Assembly: GCA_025359105.1 (NCBI GenBank)
Contig: JANYHK010000046.1
Span: 1 to 43,543, forward strand
Reading direction: 5' to 3'
Origin: Myxococcales bacterium
GTDB lineage: Bacteria > Myxococcota_A > Polyangia > Polyangiales > Polyangiaceae
DNA: 43,543 nt
Below the pieces are notes generated by a model that saw nothing but the letters and a program-made list of their open reading frames with translations, was not told the origin of the DNA and ran no database searches. This document shows, piece after piece, positions 36,039-43,543 of the stretch (its first letter is position 1; each line of letters starts with the position of its first letter). The position numbers and the translations under genes were made by a program.

Positions 36039-38342
36039 ATGGGATTGGTCGGCGCCCAGGTCACGTACGGGGCAATGTTCGAGCACGCGCTCGACGGCGT
36101 GCTGCTCACCGCGCCCGACGGGACCATCCTTGCGGCGAACCCGGCGGCGCGCCAGATGCTCGGGCGGACGGAAGACGAGATCTGCCGCCTTGGCCGGTCT
36201 GGCCTCGTCGATCCTGCGTCCCCGATGCTCGGCGCCGCTCTGTCGGAGCGCGCCCGGCTGGGCCGGACCAGAGCGGAGCTCACGTTCTGCCGCGCGGACG
36301 GATCGCGGTTCGTGGGCGAGATCACCTCGGCGCTTTTCACGGACGACGCCGGCCAGCCGAGGACGGCGGTCATCTTTCGCGACGTCACCCTGCGCAAGCA
36401 GAGTGAGGACGCGCTGAGGGAGAGCGAGTCGCGGTTCCGGACCCTCGCGTCGAGCGCGCCGGTCGGGATCTTCCAAACCGACGCGCTCGGCCGCTTCGTC
36501 TACGCGAACGACCGCTGGTGCGAGTACGCGGGGATGAGCGCCGCGCAGGCGCTTGGTCATGGCTGGACAGCCGCGCTTCACCCCGACGACCGGGAACGCG
36601 TCGAGGCGCGGTGGTACGAGGCGGCGGCGGCCGGCGACGCTCCGTTCGAAGAGGAGGTCCGCTTTCAACGACCAGACGGCACCGTGCGCTGGCTCGTGGG
36701 CAGCGCGTCGGCCGTTCGGGGCGATCACGACGAGATCCTCGGCTACGTCGGCACTGTCACCGACATCACGGAGCGCAGGAAGACCGAGGACGCGCTGCGG
36801 GAGAGCGAGGCCCGCCTTCGCGGCCTCATCGCGCACTCACCCTTGCCGTACGCGCTCAACGACGAGGCCCTGCGGGTGACCTACCTCAACCCCGCGTTCG
36901 TGCGCGCCTTCGGCTACGAGCTCGCCGACATTCCGACGGTCGCCGAGTGGTGGCCGAAGGCGTATCCGGACGCGGGGTACCGGGAGCACGTCGAGCGGGA
37001 GTGGATGTCGCGCCTCGAGCGCTCGACACGCGGCGACACCGACTTCGAGCCGCTGGAGGTCCAGATCCGGTGCAAGGACGGCTCCTCTCGGACAACCATC
37101 GTCTGGGCGCACTCCATCGGGGCCGGGTTCGGCGGCACGCACGCCGTCGTCTTCCACGACATCACCGAGCGCAAGCAGCTCGAGGAGTCGCGGCTCAACT
37201 CACAGCGGCTCGAGTCGCTGGGGACGCTGGCCGGGGGCATCGCGCACGACTTCAACAATCTCCTGATGGCCATCCTGGGCAACGCGGAGGTCGCGGCCCT
37301 CGCGGCGGGCGCGAACGCGGGCGTGTCCGAGCCGCTCGACGAAGTCCGGCGAGGCTGCGTGCGCGCGGCGGAGCTGATTCGTCGGATCACCGCGTTCGCG
37401 CGCCCCAAGGAGCGGGGCACGGAGACCGTGGAGATGGGGCCCGTCGTCGAGGAGGTGTTGCAGCTGCTGCGCGCCACCATCCCGGCGGGCATCTCCATCA
37501 AGAGCCGGTTCGCCGCCGACGTGCCGCCGGTGGACGCCGCCGCCGCGCAAGTCCACGAGGTGCTCGTGAACCTGACGACCAACGCGGTCGACGCCATCGG
37601 CACGCGCACGGGCTCGATCGCGTACGAGCTCTCGGGCTGCGAGCTGGCCGGGGCGGCTGCGGCGAGGCTCGCGTTGGCGGCTGGGCGCTACGTGAGGCTG
37701 GTCGTGAAGGACGACGGCGCGGGGATGGACGACGCCACGAGGGCGCGCATCTTCGACGCCTTCTTCACGACCAAGCCGCTCGGAAAGGGGACCGGGCTCG
37801 GGCTGTCCATGGTCTACGGGGTCATGAAGGCGCACCGCGGCGCCGTCGCCGTCGAGAGCGCGCCCGGTGCGGGCACGACGTTCACCCTCTACTTCCCCGT
37901 CGCCAAGGTCGTCGCGCGCGCGCCCGACCGCGCGGAGTCCCCGGCCACGAGCGCGGCGCCAACGAAGGGGCTTCGGGTGCTGCACGTGGACGACGAAGCG
38001 GCGCTCGTCCGCACGTTCGCGCGCTCGTTCGAGCACCTTGGCCACCGCGCGACCGGCTTCACCGACCCTGTCGAGGCGCTCGCACACTTCGGCGAGGACC
38101 CGCAGCGCTACGACGTCGTTGTGACGGATCTGTCGATGCCCAACATGTCCGGGCTCGACTTCGCGCGCGCGATCTTGGCCGTCCGCGACGACGTGCCGGT
38201 CGTCCTGGCGACCGGCTACTCCGATCTCGCCGACGAGGCGCGGGCCCGGGAGGCCGGCATTCGAGCGGTGCTCTCGAAGCCGTTCTCCATGGCGCAGCTC
38301 GAGGAGACGCTCGGGCGATTCGCGCGCGCAGCGGGTACCTGA
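36039..38342 (+). CDS. Hybrid sensor histidine kinase (PAS x3, HisKA, HATPase, receiver)
   Basis: The 767-residue soluble protein has three PAS domains: about 8-125 (MFEHALDGVLLTAPDGTILAANPA), about 130-250 (FRTLASSAPVGIFQTDALGRFVYAND) and about 265-385 (LIAHSPLPYALNDEALRVTYLN). The phosphoacceptor is His403 in GGIAHDFNNLL. The ATPase boxes follow (NLTTNAVDAI, KDDGAGMDD, FFTTKPLGKGTGLGLSMVYG). The C-terminal receiver has the acidic patch (VLHVDDEA) and phosphoacceptor Asp697 (VVTDLSMPNMSG). No transmembrane segment is seen, so it senses a cytosolic signal. See the ribosome site above: the start may be TTG 36045. The next gene, a Ser/Thr kinase, converges 15 bases after the stop. Confidence 0.93.
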   Translation: MGLVGAQVTYGAMFEHALDGVLLTAPDGTILAANPAARQMLGRTEDEICRLGRSGLVDPASPMLGAALSERARLGRTRAELTFCRADGSRFVGEITSALFTDDAGQPRTAVIFRDVTLRKQSEDALRESESRFRTLASSAPVGIFQTDALGRFVYANDRWCEYAGMSAAQALGHGWTAALHPDDRERVEARWYEAAAAGDAPFEEEVRFQRPDGTVRWLVGSASAVRGDHDEILGYVGTVTDITERRKTEDALRESEARLRGLIAHSPLPYALNDEALRVTYLNPAFVRAFGYELADIPTVAEWWPKAYPDAGYREHVEREWMSRLERSTRGDTDFEPLEVQIRCKDGSSRTTIVWAHSIGAGFGGTHAVVFHDITERKQLEESRLNSQRLESLGTLAGGIAHDFNNLLMAILGNAEVAALAAGANAGVSEPLDEVRRGCVRAAELIRRITAFARPKERGTETVEMGPVVEEVLQLLRATIPAGISIKSRFAADVPPVDAAAAQVHEVLVNLTTNAVDAIGTRTGSIAYELSGCELAGAAAARLALAAGRYVRLVVKDDGAGMDDATRARIFDAFFTTKPLGKGTGLGLSMVYGVMKAHRGAVAVESAPGAGTTFTLYFPVAKVVARAPDRAESPATSAAPTKGLRVLHVDDEAALVRTFARSFEHLGHRATGFTDPVEALAHFGEDPQRYDVVVTDLSMPNMSGLDFARAILAVRDDVPVVLATGYSDLADEARAREAGIRAVLSKPFSMAQLEETLGRFARAAGT

Positions 38343-38357
38343 GGCGCGCGTCGCGGC

Positions 38358-39998
38358 TCAGTGGCAGTAGACGATCACCATGACGCCCCCGGGCGTCCCG
38401 CTCTTCGGCGGCCCGAGGTGCAAGCCCGCCGTGATGTCCCCCTTGACGCACGCTCCCATCCCTTTCCCGACGTGGACACTGGACGCGAGCACCGCCCCGT
38501 CGGCTTGGTAGGTGAAGTTGATCGTGGTCCCGCTGTCGGGGGGCACGTCGGCCGCGGCGTCGTTGAGGCAACGCTCCACGCCGGCGATGCGACTGCTGAG
38601 CGCGCCTTCGACGACGGACACCGGGTAGTCCCCGGGCCTGAGCAGCGTGACCTTCGCGGCCAGCGAGATCTTCACATGCGGCTTGGCCCCAGCGTCCGCG
38701 GGTACGCCGGCGTCGCCGGCCTTGACCGGAGCCGAGTGCGCCGACGACGGGGTGCGCGGCACCGACGACGGAGCGGGCGGAGTGACCGCGCTCGTCGTCG
38801 CGACCGGCGCGGTGCCCGCGTCCTTCGCTGACGAGGGCATCTCGGCGGCGCCCCCGCGCGTCGTCCAGTAGACCGCGGAGCCGCCGGCGGCGAGGACGAG
38901 CAAGACGACGGCGCCGAAGCCGAGCGCGAGCCACGGAGCCCGCTTCGGCGGAGGGTGCATCGCCGAGGACGGCGACGACATCGTGTGCGTCCCCAGCACC
39001 GACGGGTTCGGCACCGTCGATCCGCCGCCGGCGGCCGGGTTCGGCGGGTACGGCCCTGGCCCCTGCGCGGGCGAGGTCGGCTCGAATCCTCGCGCGGCGG
39101 GCGGCCCGACGAACGGCGCGAGCGACGCCACGATCGCGTCCATGGTGGGAAAACGCGCGTTGGCGAAGCGTTCGAGGGCGCGGCCGACGGCCTCTGCGAC
39201 CGGCGGCGGCAGGCCGGGGCAGAGTCGCTCGACCGGCTCGGCCGCTTCGCGCCACTCGGCCTCCTTCGAGAAGCCGGGCCGCACGTCGCGCGGGTGGAGG
39301 CCAGTGAGCAACTCGAACGCGACCAGGCCCCACGCGAACTCGTCGGTGCGCGGATCGCTCGTGAGCCCCGCCGCTTGCTCGGGGGCCATGTACCGCGGCG
39401 TCCCCACCAGGGCGCCGAAGCCGGTGCGGAACGAGGCGGCGCCCTGCGCGTGCTCCCGCGCCGAGAGCGGGCCGTCGGGCTCTGCCACCTTGGCGACGCC
39501 GAAATCGAGGATCTTGACCGTGTCGTCGCCGCACACCATCACGTTCTCGGGCTTGATGTCGCGGTGCACGAGGCCCGCACGATGCGCCGCGGCGAGCGCG
39601 CTCGCGATCTCGGCGAGCCAGCGCACCTTGCGCTCGAGGGCGACCGGCTGCCCGACGAACGCGCGCAGCGTGCGCCCGTCGAGCAGCTCCATCGCGAGGT
39701 ACGGCGTCGCGTCGATCTCGCCCACGTCGAAGATCGTGACGACGTTGGGGTGCCGAAGCCCAGCGACCGCGCGCGCCTCCCGGAGGAATCGCGCGCGCTG
39801 CCCGGGGTCGGCCACGCCGGCGGCGGCCAGATTCCCGCGATCCACGCGCACGATCTTGAGCGCCACCGCGCGCCGCAGCATCGTGTCGTGGGCGCGGTAC
39901 ACCTCGCCCATCCCGCCTTCGCCGAGGGGCGCCTCGATGCGGTAGCGACCCACGACCTGGCCGGGGACGAGCGTGCTCAAGCCGTCCATTGTATCCAA
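38358..39998 (-). CDS. Ser/Thr protein kinase with transmembrane anchor and outer domain
   Basis: The 546-residue protein has an intact Hanks-type kinase domain: glycine loop LGEGGMGEVY, Lys48, HRDIKPEN with catalytic Asp147, DFG Asp165 and activation segment GTPRYMAPEQ. A Pro/Gly linker (about 300-350) leads to a transmembrane helix (LALGFGAVVLLVLAAGGSAVY, about 355-375). The outer part ends with a domain (INFTYQADGAVLASSVHVGKG, then IVYCH) of AgmX/PglI-like C-terminal type with a Cys pair. It faces the FHA sigma-54 activator gene across 50 bases, suggesting a kinase/substrate pair. Start MDTMDG at 39998; MDG three codons on is also possible. Confidence 0.92.
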   Translation of the reverse strand: MDTMDGLSTLVPGQVVGRYRIEAPLGEGGMGEVYRAHDTMLRRAVALKIVRVDRGNLAAAGVADPGQRARFLREARAVAGLRHPNVVTIFDVGEIDATPYLAMELLDGRTLRAFVGQPVALERKVRWLAEIASALAAAHRAGLVHRDIKPENVMVCGDDTVKILDFGVAKVAEPDGPLSAREHAQGAASFRTGFGALVGTPRYMAPEQAAGLTSDPRTDEFAWGLVAFELLTGLHPRDVRPGFSKEAEWREAAEPVERLCPGLPPPVAEAVGRALERFANARFPTMDAIVASLAPFVGPPAARGFEPTSPAQGPGPYPPNPAAGGGSTVPNPSVLGTHTMSSPSSAMHPPPKRAPWLALGFGAVVLLVLAAGGSAVYWTTRGGAAEMPSSAKDAGTAPVATTSAVTPPAPSSVPRTPSSAHSAPVKAGDAGVPADAGAKPHVKISLAAKVTLLRPGDYPVSVVEGALSSRIAGVERCLNDAAADVPPDSGTTINFTYQADGAVLASSVHVGKGMGACVKGDITAGLHLGPPKSGTPGGVMVIVYCH

Positions 39999-40048
39999 CC
40001 TCGGCGCGCCAGCGTGGCCCTTGACGTGGCCCGGCCCCGGGCGGTGTG

Positions 40049-41398
40049 ATGGGGACGGTGAATGACCGCGAGACGGCGCAACGAGGGGCGGGCGACGACC
40101 TGCGTCTGTGGCTCGTCGTCAGCGCCGCCGGCGGCCTCGCACGCATGATCCTGCCGCGCGCACGCGACGTGACGCTCGGGCGCGACGCGTCTTGTGACGT
40201 GCGCATCGACGACGAGTCGGTGTCGCGCAAGCACGCCGTCCTCCACGCCGACGGCCCGGTCGTGACCCTGGAAGACCTCGGCAGCCGAAACGGCACGACG
40301 GTGATGGGGCGCAAGCTCGCGCCCGGCGAGCGCGCGCCGCTGCCGCTGGGGACGGTCGCCGAGCTCGGGAGCACCACGCTCGTGCTGCAGCGCGCGCACG
40401 CTGCCGCGGCGCCGGTCTCGCGCAACGCCGCCACGACCGGCGCCGACGAGCCCGTCGTCATGGACCCGACGATGCGTCGCCTCTACGCGCTCCTCGACGT
40501 CATCGCACCGAGCCCGCTCAGCGTCCTCGTCCTGGGCGAGACGGGCACCGGCAAGGAGGTCTTCGCCGAAGAGATCCACGCCCGCTCGACGCGCGGGGCC
40601 GGCCCGTTCTTGCGCGTCAACTGCGCGTCGCTGTCCGGATCGCTCCTCGAGAGCGAGCTGTTCGGTCACGAGAAGGGCGCCTTCACCGGCGCGCTCGCGG
40701 CCAAGCCGGGCCTCTTCGAGGCGGCGCACGGCGGCACGCTGCTGCTCGACGAGATCGGCGAAATGCCGTTCGAGACCCAGGCCAAGCTCCTGCGCGTGGT
40801 CGAGAACGGCGAGGTGCTGCGGCTCGGCAGCGTCAAGCCGCTCAAGGTCGACGTGCGCTTCCTCGCGGCGACGAACCGCGACCTCGAGGCGGACGTCGCC
40901 GCCGGGCGCTTCCGAGCGGATCTCTCGTACCGCTTGAACGGCTTCACTGTGACGCTCCCGCCGCTCCGCGCGCGCCGCGACGACGTCGTGCCGCTCGCGC
41001 TGCGCTTCGCGGAGCGAACGGCGCGCCGGATGGGACGCGCCTCTCCTGCCCTCGGCGAAGGTGCGCGCGCGGCCCTCCTCGCGCACGGCTGGCCCGGCAA
41101 CATCCGCGAGCTTAAGAACGTCATCGAGCGCGCCGTCGTCGTGAGCGCCTCGCGCGGCGTAATCGAGGCGCCCGACCTGGGCATCGCTCCTTCCGGACGC
41201 GTGCCCGCCGCCGCCGCAATCGAAGGCGGCGGCTCGCTTCGCGAGCAGGTGCAGCGCGAGGAGAAGGCGCGCGTCATGGAGGCGCTCGTGCGCGCGCGCG
41301 GCAACCAGACCGAAGCGGCGAAGCTCCTCGGCGTGTCGCGACGGACGCTCATCAACAAGATCGAAGCGTTCGGCATCGAGCGTCCACGAAAGAAGTAG
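40049..41398 (+). CDS. FHA-domain sigma-54-dependent transcriptional activator
   Basis: The 449-residue protein has an N-terminal FHA domain (about 25-110; TLGRDASCDVRIDDESVSRKH, LGSRNGTTV), which binds phosphothreonine. Then comes an AAA+ sigma-54 activator domain: Walker A GETGTGKE, the GAFTGA loop (GHEKGAFTGAL) that contacts sigma-54, Walker B LLLDEIGEMP, and the R-finger segment. A Fis-type helix-turn-helix ends it (GNQTEAAKLLGVSRRTLINKI). It would activate sigma-54 promoters when its FHA domain meets a phosphorylated partner, plausibly the kinase encoded across the 50-base gap (inference). ATG 40049 or GTG 40046 start. Confidence 0.94.
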   Translation: MGTVNDRETAQRGAGDDLRLWLVVSAAGGLARMILPRARDVTLGRDASCDVRIDDESVSRKHAVLHADGPVVTLEDLGSRNGTTVMGRKLAPGERAPLPLGTVAELGSTTLVLQRAHAAAAPVSRNAATTGADEPVVMDPTMRRLYALLDVIAPSPLSVLVLGETGTGKEVFAEEIHARSTRGAGPFLRVNCASLSGSLLESELFGHEKGAFTGALAAKPGLFEAAHGGTLLLDEIGEMPFETQAKLLRVVENGEVLRLGSVKPLKVDVRFLAATNRDLEADVAAGRFRADLSYRLNGFTVTLPPLRARRDDVVPLALRFAERTARRMGRASPALGEGARAALLAHGWPGNIRELKNVIERAVVVSASRGVIEAPDLGIAPSGRVPAAAAIEGGGSLREQVQREEKARVMEALVRARGNQTEAAKLLGVSRRTLINKIEAFGIERPRKK

Positions 41399-41441
41399 CG
41401 CGGCCCCCACGGCGACGAACGCGCCACCGATCGACATGCGG

Positions 41442-41978
41442 TCACCGCCTGACGCGGACGCCTGGCATCGGCACGATCGTCGACTCCGGAGCCTGGAACG
41501 CGGGGGGATAGGACGGCGGCACCTGCGTCGCGCGCGGCGCGCTCCCCGTCACGCGAATCGCCGCCAGCATGCGCTCGAACACGGGGCGCACGGTGGACGC
41601 CGCTTCGAGGCGGGCGGTACACGTGACGGTCACGACGCCGCGGTTGCCCGGCTCCGGCTCGAGGTACACGACGAGCTGATCGACGACGCCGCTGTCGTCG
41701 CGCCACGTGCAGCGCGTCTGGTGGGCGCGCCGGCCGGCGATCTCGACCTCCTCGCTGTCGACCATCTCGAGCTCGCGCAGCACGGCAGCGAGCGCGATGA
41801 GCTGCCGTTGCACGTGCGCGCCGAGCGAGTCACCGTCGCGACGCACCTCGCGTGTCAGGGTGACGCGCGGCGCGTACTGGTCATCGGGCCGCGCCGAGGC
41901 GACGAACGACACGACCGTGCGTTCCTGCCACCCGTCCGGCGAGTCGAACTGCACGCCCTCGAACTCGAATTGAGCCAT
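41442..41978 (-). CDS. DcrB/DUF1795 (EagR)-like protein
   Basis: The 178-residue protein begins MAQFEFEGVQFDSPDGWQ and has the DcrB/Mog1-like pattern: WQERTVVSFVASA, VTLTREVRRDGDSLGAHVQRQL, EEVEIAGRRAHQTRCTWR, and VTVTCTARLEAASTVRPVFERMLAAIRV. EagR proteins of this fold are chaperones for type VI secretion effectors with membrane helices. The last 25 residues are a Pro-rich tail outside the fold. Start 41978 has GGAGG five bases upstream. It is divergent from the putative effector at 42167, with 188 bases between the starts. The secretion link is inferred; no secretion genes are seen. Confidence 0.65.
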   Translation of the reverse strand: MAQFEFEGVQFDSPDGWQERTVVSFVASARPDDQYAPRVTLTREVRRDGDSLGAHVQRQLIALAAVLRELEMVDSEEVEIAGRRAHQTRCTWRDDSGVVDQLVVYLEPEPGNRGVVTVTCTARLEAASTVRPVFERMLAAIRVTGSAPRATQVPPSYPPAFQAPESTIVPMPGVRVRR

Positions 41979-42166
41979 CGTGCCTCCGCCGAGAGACAGT
42001 GCACGGCGCGTGCCTCCCGCGATTCGCGCGGAACCGCGGACGGAGAGGCGAAGACGAAGTGCAGATCTTTGCACGACCGCTGCACGATCCCTTCACAGCG
42101 GCTGCACGAGCTGCGATTTCACGCAAACCAAGGCAACTTCGCCGCGGAGGCCCGTACTAGCTGTCG

Positions 42167-43144
42167 ATGGACACGACGCCGACGACGAGCCCCGCAGCCG
42201 CGACGAGACCAGAGAGCCCGGCAGATTGGACGGCGTGGGAGACCCAGCGCCGGACGGAGATGCTGCCGTTCACCGAGCGACGTACCGAGCTCACGGGCCA
42301 GATGAGCGCGCTCAACTCGGGAGGCGACTACAGCCGCGCGCGCGAGCTCGACTACCTGCGCCTCGAGAACCAGCGCGACATCCTCGACAGCGACGTCCGC
42401 ACCACCTTGCCGCCGCACCTCTCGGACACCGGGCACTTCGAGCCGGGCGATCTCCACGGCTACCTCGACGAGCGCTCGGGCGGCGCGTTCGACGACATGC
42501 CGCCGGATCAGCAGCGGAGCTACATCCAGCAGCTCCGCCCGGAATACGAGCAACAGCGCGCGCAGGACGCCGCCCGGCGCGACGGCGAGTCGCGCGTGGC
42601 GGGGCCCGCGGGAAGGGTGCTCGGCGAAGTGCTCGCGATGGGCGTGGGGCTGGGGCCGCTCACCATCGGGCGCCGCCCCTGGGCGCCGGGTCGCGCGTCG
42701 CGCTGCCAGACGTGCACGCCGGGGGTGCGGCCGACGCCGCGGGAGCCGGAGATTACGATGTACCGCGGCATCCAGGTCGTTCGCGGTCAGCCGGTCGACG
42801 GGACCCGGCCCGGCCAGATGGCCAGCACCGATCCGCGCGACGCGCTCCACTACGGCCTGAACCCACCCGGCGCGCGGCCGCCGGCGGGCGCGAACGAGCT
42901 CGTGCTGATGCGCTTCCGCGTACCCGTGAGCCGCGCGTACGATCCCGACCCGCGCCCGGCGCCGTCGAACGCGACGCAGCACCTCATCATCGAGCGGGGC
43001 GTCGACGTCACGAAGCTGCCTGGCTACACGGAGTACCGTCTCCCGCTCAGCCACGTCGGCTCGGCGCCCGACGCCGAGCGCTTGCACCGCACGCCGAACG
43101 AGCCCGCAGTCGCACGCTGGGCCGAGCGGCTGAGGGCGCCGTAG
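42167..43144 (+). CDS. Putative secreted effector/toxin, possibly ADP-ribosyltransferase-like
   Basis: The 325-residue protein has a Pro/Thr-rich start, a charged helical N-terminal half (RRTEMLPFTERRTELTGQM) and a hydrophobic segment (about 148-168, RVLGEVLAMGVGLGPLTIG), of a kind EagR chaperones bind in effectors. The C-terminal domain (about 195-325) has YRG (199-201), ASTDPRDALHYG (219-230) and ELVLMRFRVP...QHLIIERGVD, which vaguely recalls the Arg, Ser-Thr and Glu elements of ADP-ribosyltransferase-like toxins. This is pattern recognition; no catalytic triad is proven. Start ATG at 42167; an upstream GGAGG is about 16 bases away. The neighbouring DcrB/EagR-like gene supports the effector idea. 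Confidence 0.5.
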   Translation: MDTTPTTSPAAATRPESPADWTAWETQRRTEMLPFTERRTELTGQMSALNSGGDYSRARELDYLRLENQRDILDSDVRTTLPPHLSDTGHFEPGDLHGYLDERSGGAFDDMPPDQQRSYIQQLRPEYEQQRAQDAARRDGESRVAGPAGRVLGEVLAMGVGLGPLTIGRRPWAPGRASRCQTCTPGVRPTPREPEITMYRGIQVVRGQPVDGTRPGQMASTDPRDALHYGLNPPGARPPAGANELVLMRFRVPVSRAYDPDPRPAPSNATQHLIIERGVDVTKLPGYTEYRLPLSHVGSAPDAERLHRTPNEPAVARWAERLRAP

Positions 43145-43474
43145 CCCGACGATACTGTCACCGTCACGCTTGCCCCAGGCAGCCGCTCATCGAAACGGTT
43201 TGGTTCTGAACCCACGTACGGTTTCGACGGCAGCACCGTCCCGGGACGTTCCAACTGCGCTCCGACAGCGCACGATCTCCATCTTCTCGAACAAGAGGCC
43301 CCATCAGGAAAAGCAGAATAGCTGCCCCACCCCGGCGCCGCTACGCGGCGCCGACCCGCCCCAAATCGCGTGCTCAGCGACGTGCGACGAACTGCATCCG
43401 CTACACGAACTCGCACGTCGCTTCCGCGCGCTCAGGGGCGGGTCGCGGTTTGGCGAGCCGAGAGCTGAGGCAGC
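43145..43474. other. Gene-free region with inverted repeat
   Basis: These 330 bases between the effector gene and the edge gene show no coding sequence I can support. They contain GGCGCCGC-TAC-GCGGCGCC (43334-43352), a perfect 8-bp stem with no T-run, and a 6-bp stem (GAGCTG-AGG-CAGCTC, 43462-43476) at the end of the edge gene. A terminator role is possible for either. Confidence 0.4.
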
Positions 43475-43543
43475 TCAGAAGCCGATGACGGCCTTCGCGA
43501 CGCCGGCGGTTCCGACGCCTCCGGGGTTGCCGGGGATGCCACC
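43475..43543 (-). CDS. C-terminal end of a gene continuing beyond the window
   Basis: The minus strand reads GGIPGNPGGVG...AVIGF and then TGA at 43475-43477. Only 22 codons are visible, rich in Gly and Pro. The frame is inferred from the stop and the edge; the product cannot be identified. A spike-type protein of a secretion system would suit the neighbours, but this is a guess. Confidence 0.3.
   Translation of the reverse strand, partial: GGIPGNPGGVGTAGVAKAVIGF

Noticed and set aside
1-43543. A CRISPR array, tRNA, rRNA or insertion sequence.
   Set aside because: I saw no regularly spaced repeats, cloverleaf-type sequence, rRNA core segments, transposase motifs or terminal repeats with target duplications.

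Overview
The window is very GC-rich, densely packed, and most likely chromosomal DNA of a myxobacterium-type Deltaproteobacterium (phylum Myxococcota, probably Polyangiia). This is inferred from gene content: eukaryote-like Ser/Thr kinases (one seemingly degenerate), an FHA-domain sigma-54 activator beside a kinase, PAS histidine kinases, a DUF4388 plus J-domain protein, a V4R/TIGR02265-like protein, c-type cytochrome lipoproteins with copper monooxygenase domains, and lipoproteins with Asp/Gly-rich spacers. I see no rRNA, tRNA, CRISPR array, IS element or integrase.

Layout. 1-2.8 kb: a partial membrane kinase with an Asn for the catalytic Asp, a DHH phosphoesterase and a VOC protein. 2.8-7.3 kb: a di-heme lipoprotein divergent from an ECF sigma / anti-sigma / di-heme cytochrome operon. 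7.3-11.4 kb: urocanase (hutU), a membrane PAS histidine kinase, a strong inverted-repeat terminator and a small TPR-like lipoprotein. 11.4-15.7 kb: an RND pump and its adaptor. 16-18.5 kb: a V4R-like protein and HflX, whose start is anomalous. 18.5-21.4 kb: two tandem lipoproteins, each joining a cytochrome c domain to a copper type II monooxygenase domain. 21.5-26.2 kb: EF-P, a TPR membrane protein, a DUF4388/J-domain protein and two exported proteins. 26.3-28.8 kb: three genes with 4-base overlaps: TPR membrane protein, 89-residue membrane peptide, radical SAM/SPASM enzyme. 28.8-32.4 kb: murB and hrpB, divergent. 32.4-36 kb: a possible frameshifted remnant, a repeat/Kelch lipoprotein, a small membrane protein and a Cys-rich lipoprotein. 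36-41.4 kb: a hybrid histidine kinase, an intact Ser/Thr kinase and an FHA sigma-54 activator. 41.4-43.5 kb: a DcrB/EagR-like protein divergent from a putative effector, plus the last codons of another gene.

How the genes may work together (inference). Four exported haem proteins, one group under an ECF sigma factor, point to envelope redox chemistry. The strongest candidates for undescribed biology are the radical SAM operon at 26.3-28.8 kb, whose small membrane protein resembles a precursor peptide; the tandem cytochrome-monooxygenase fusions; and the DcrB-like/effector-like pair at the right edge. Functions are read from motifs only; no database search was run.
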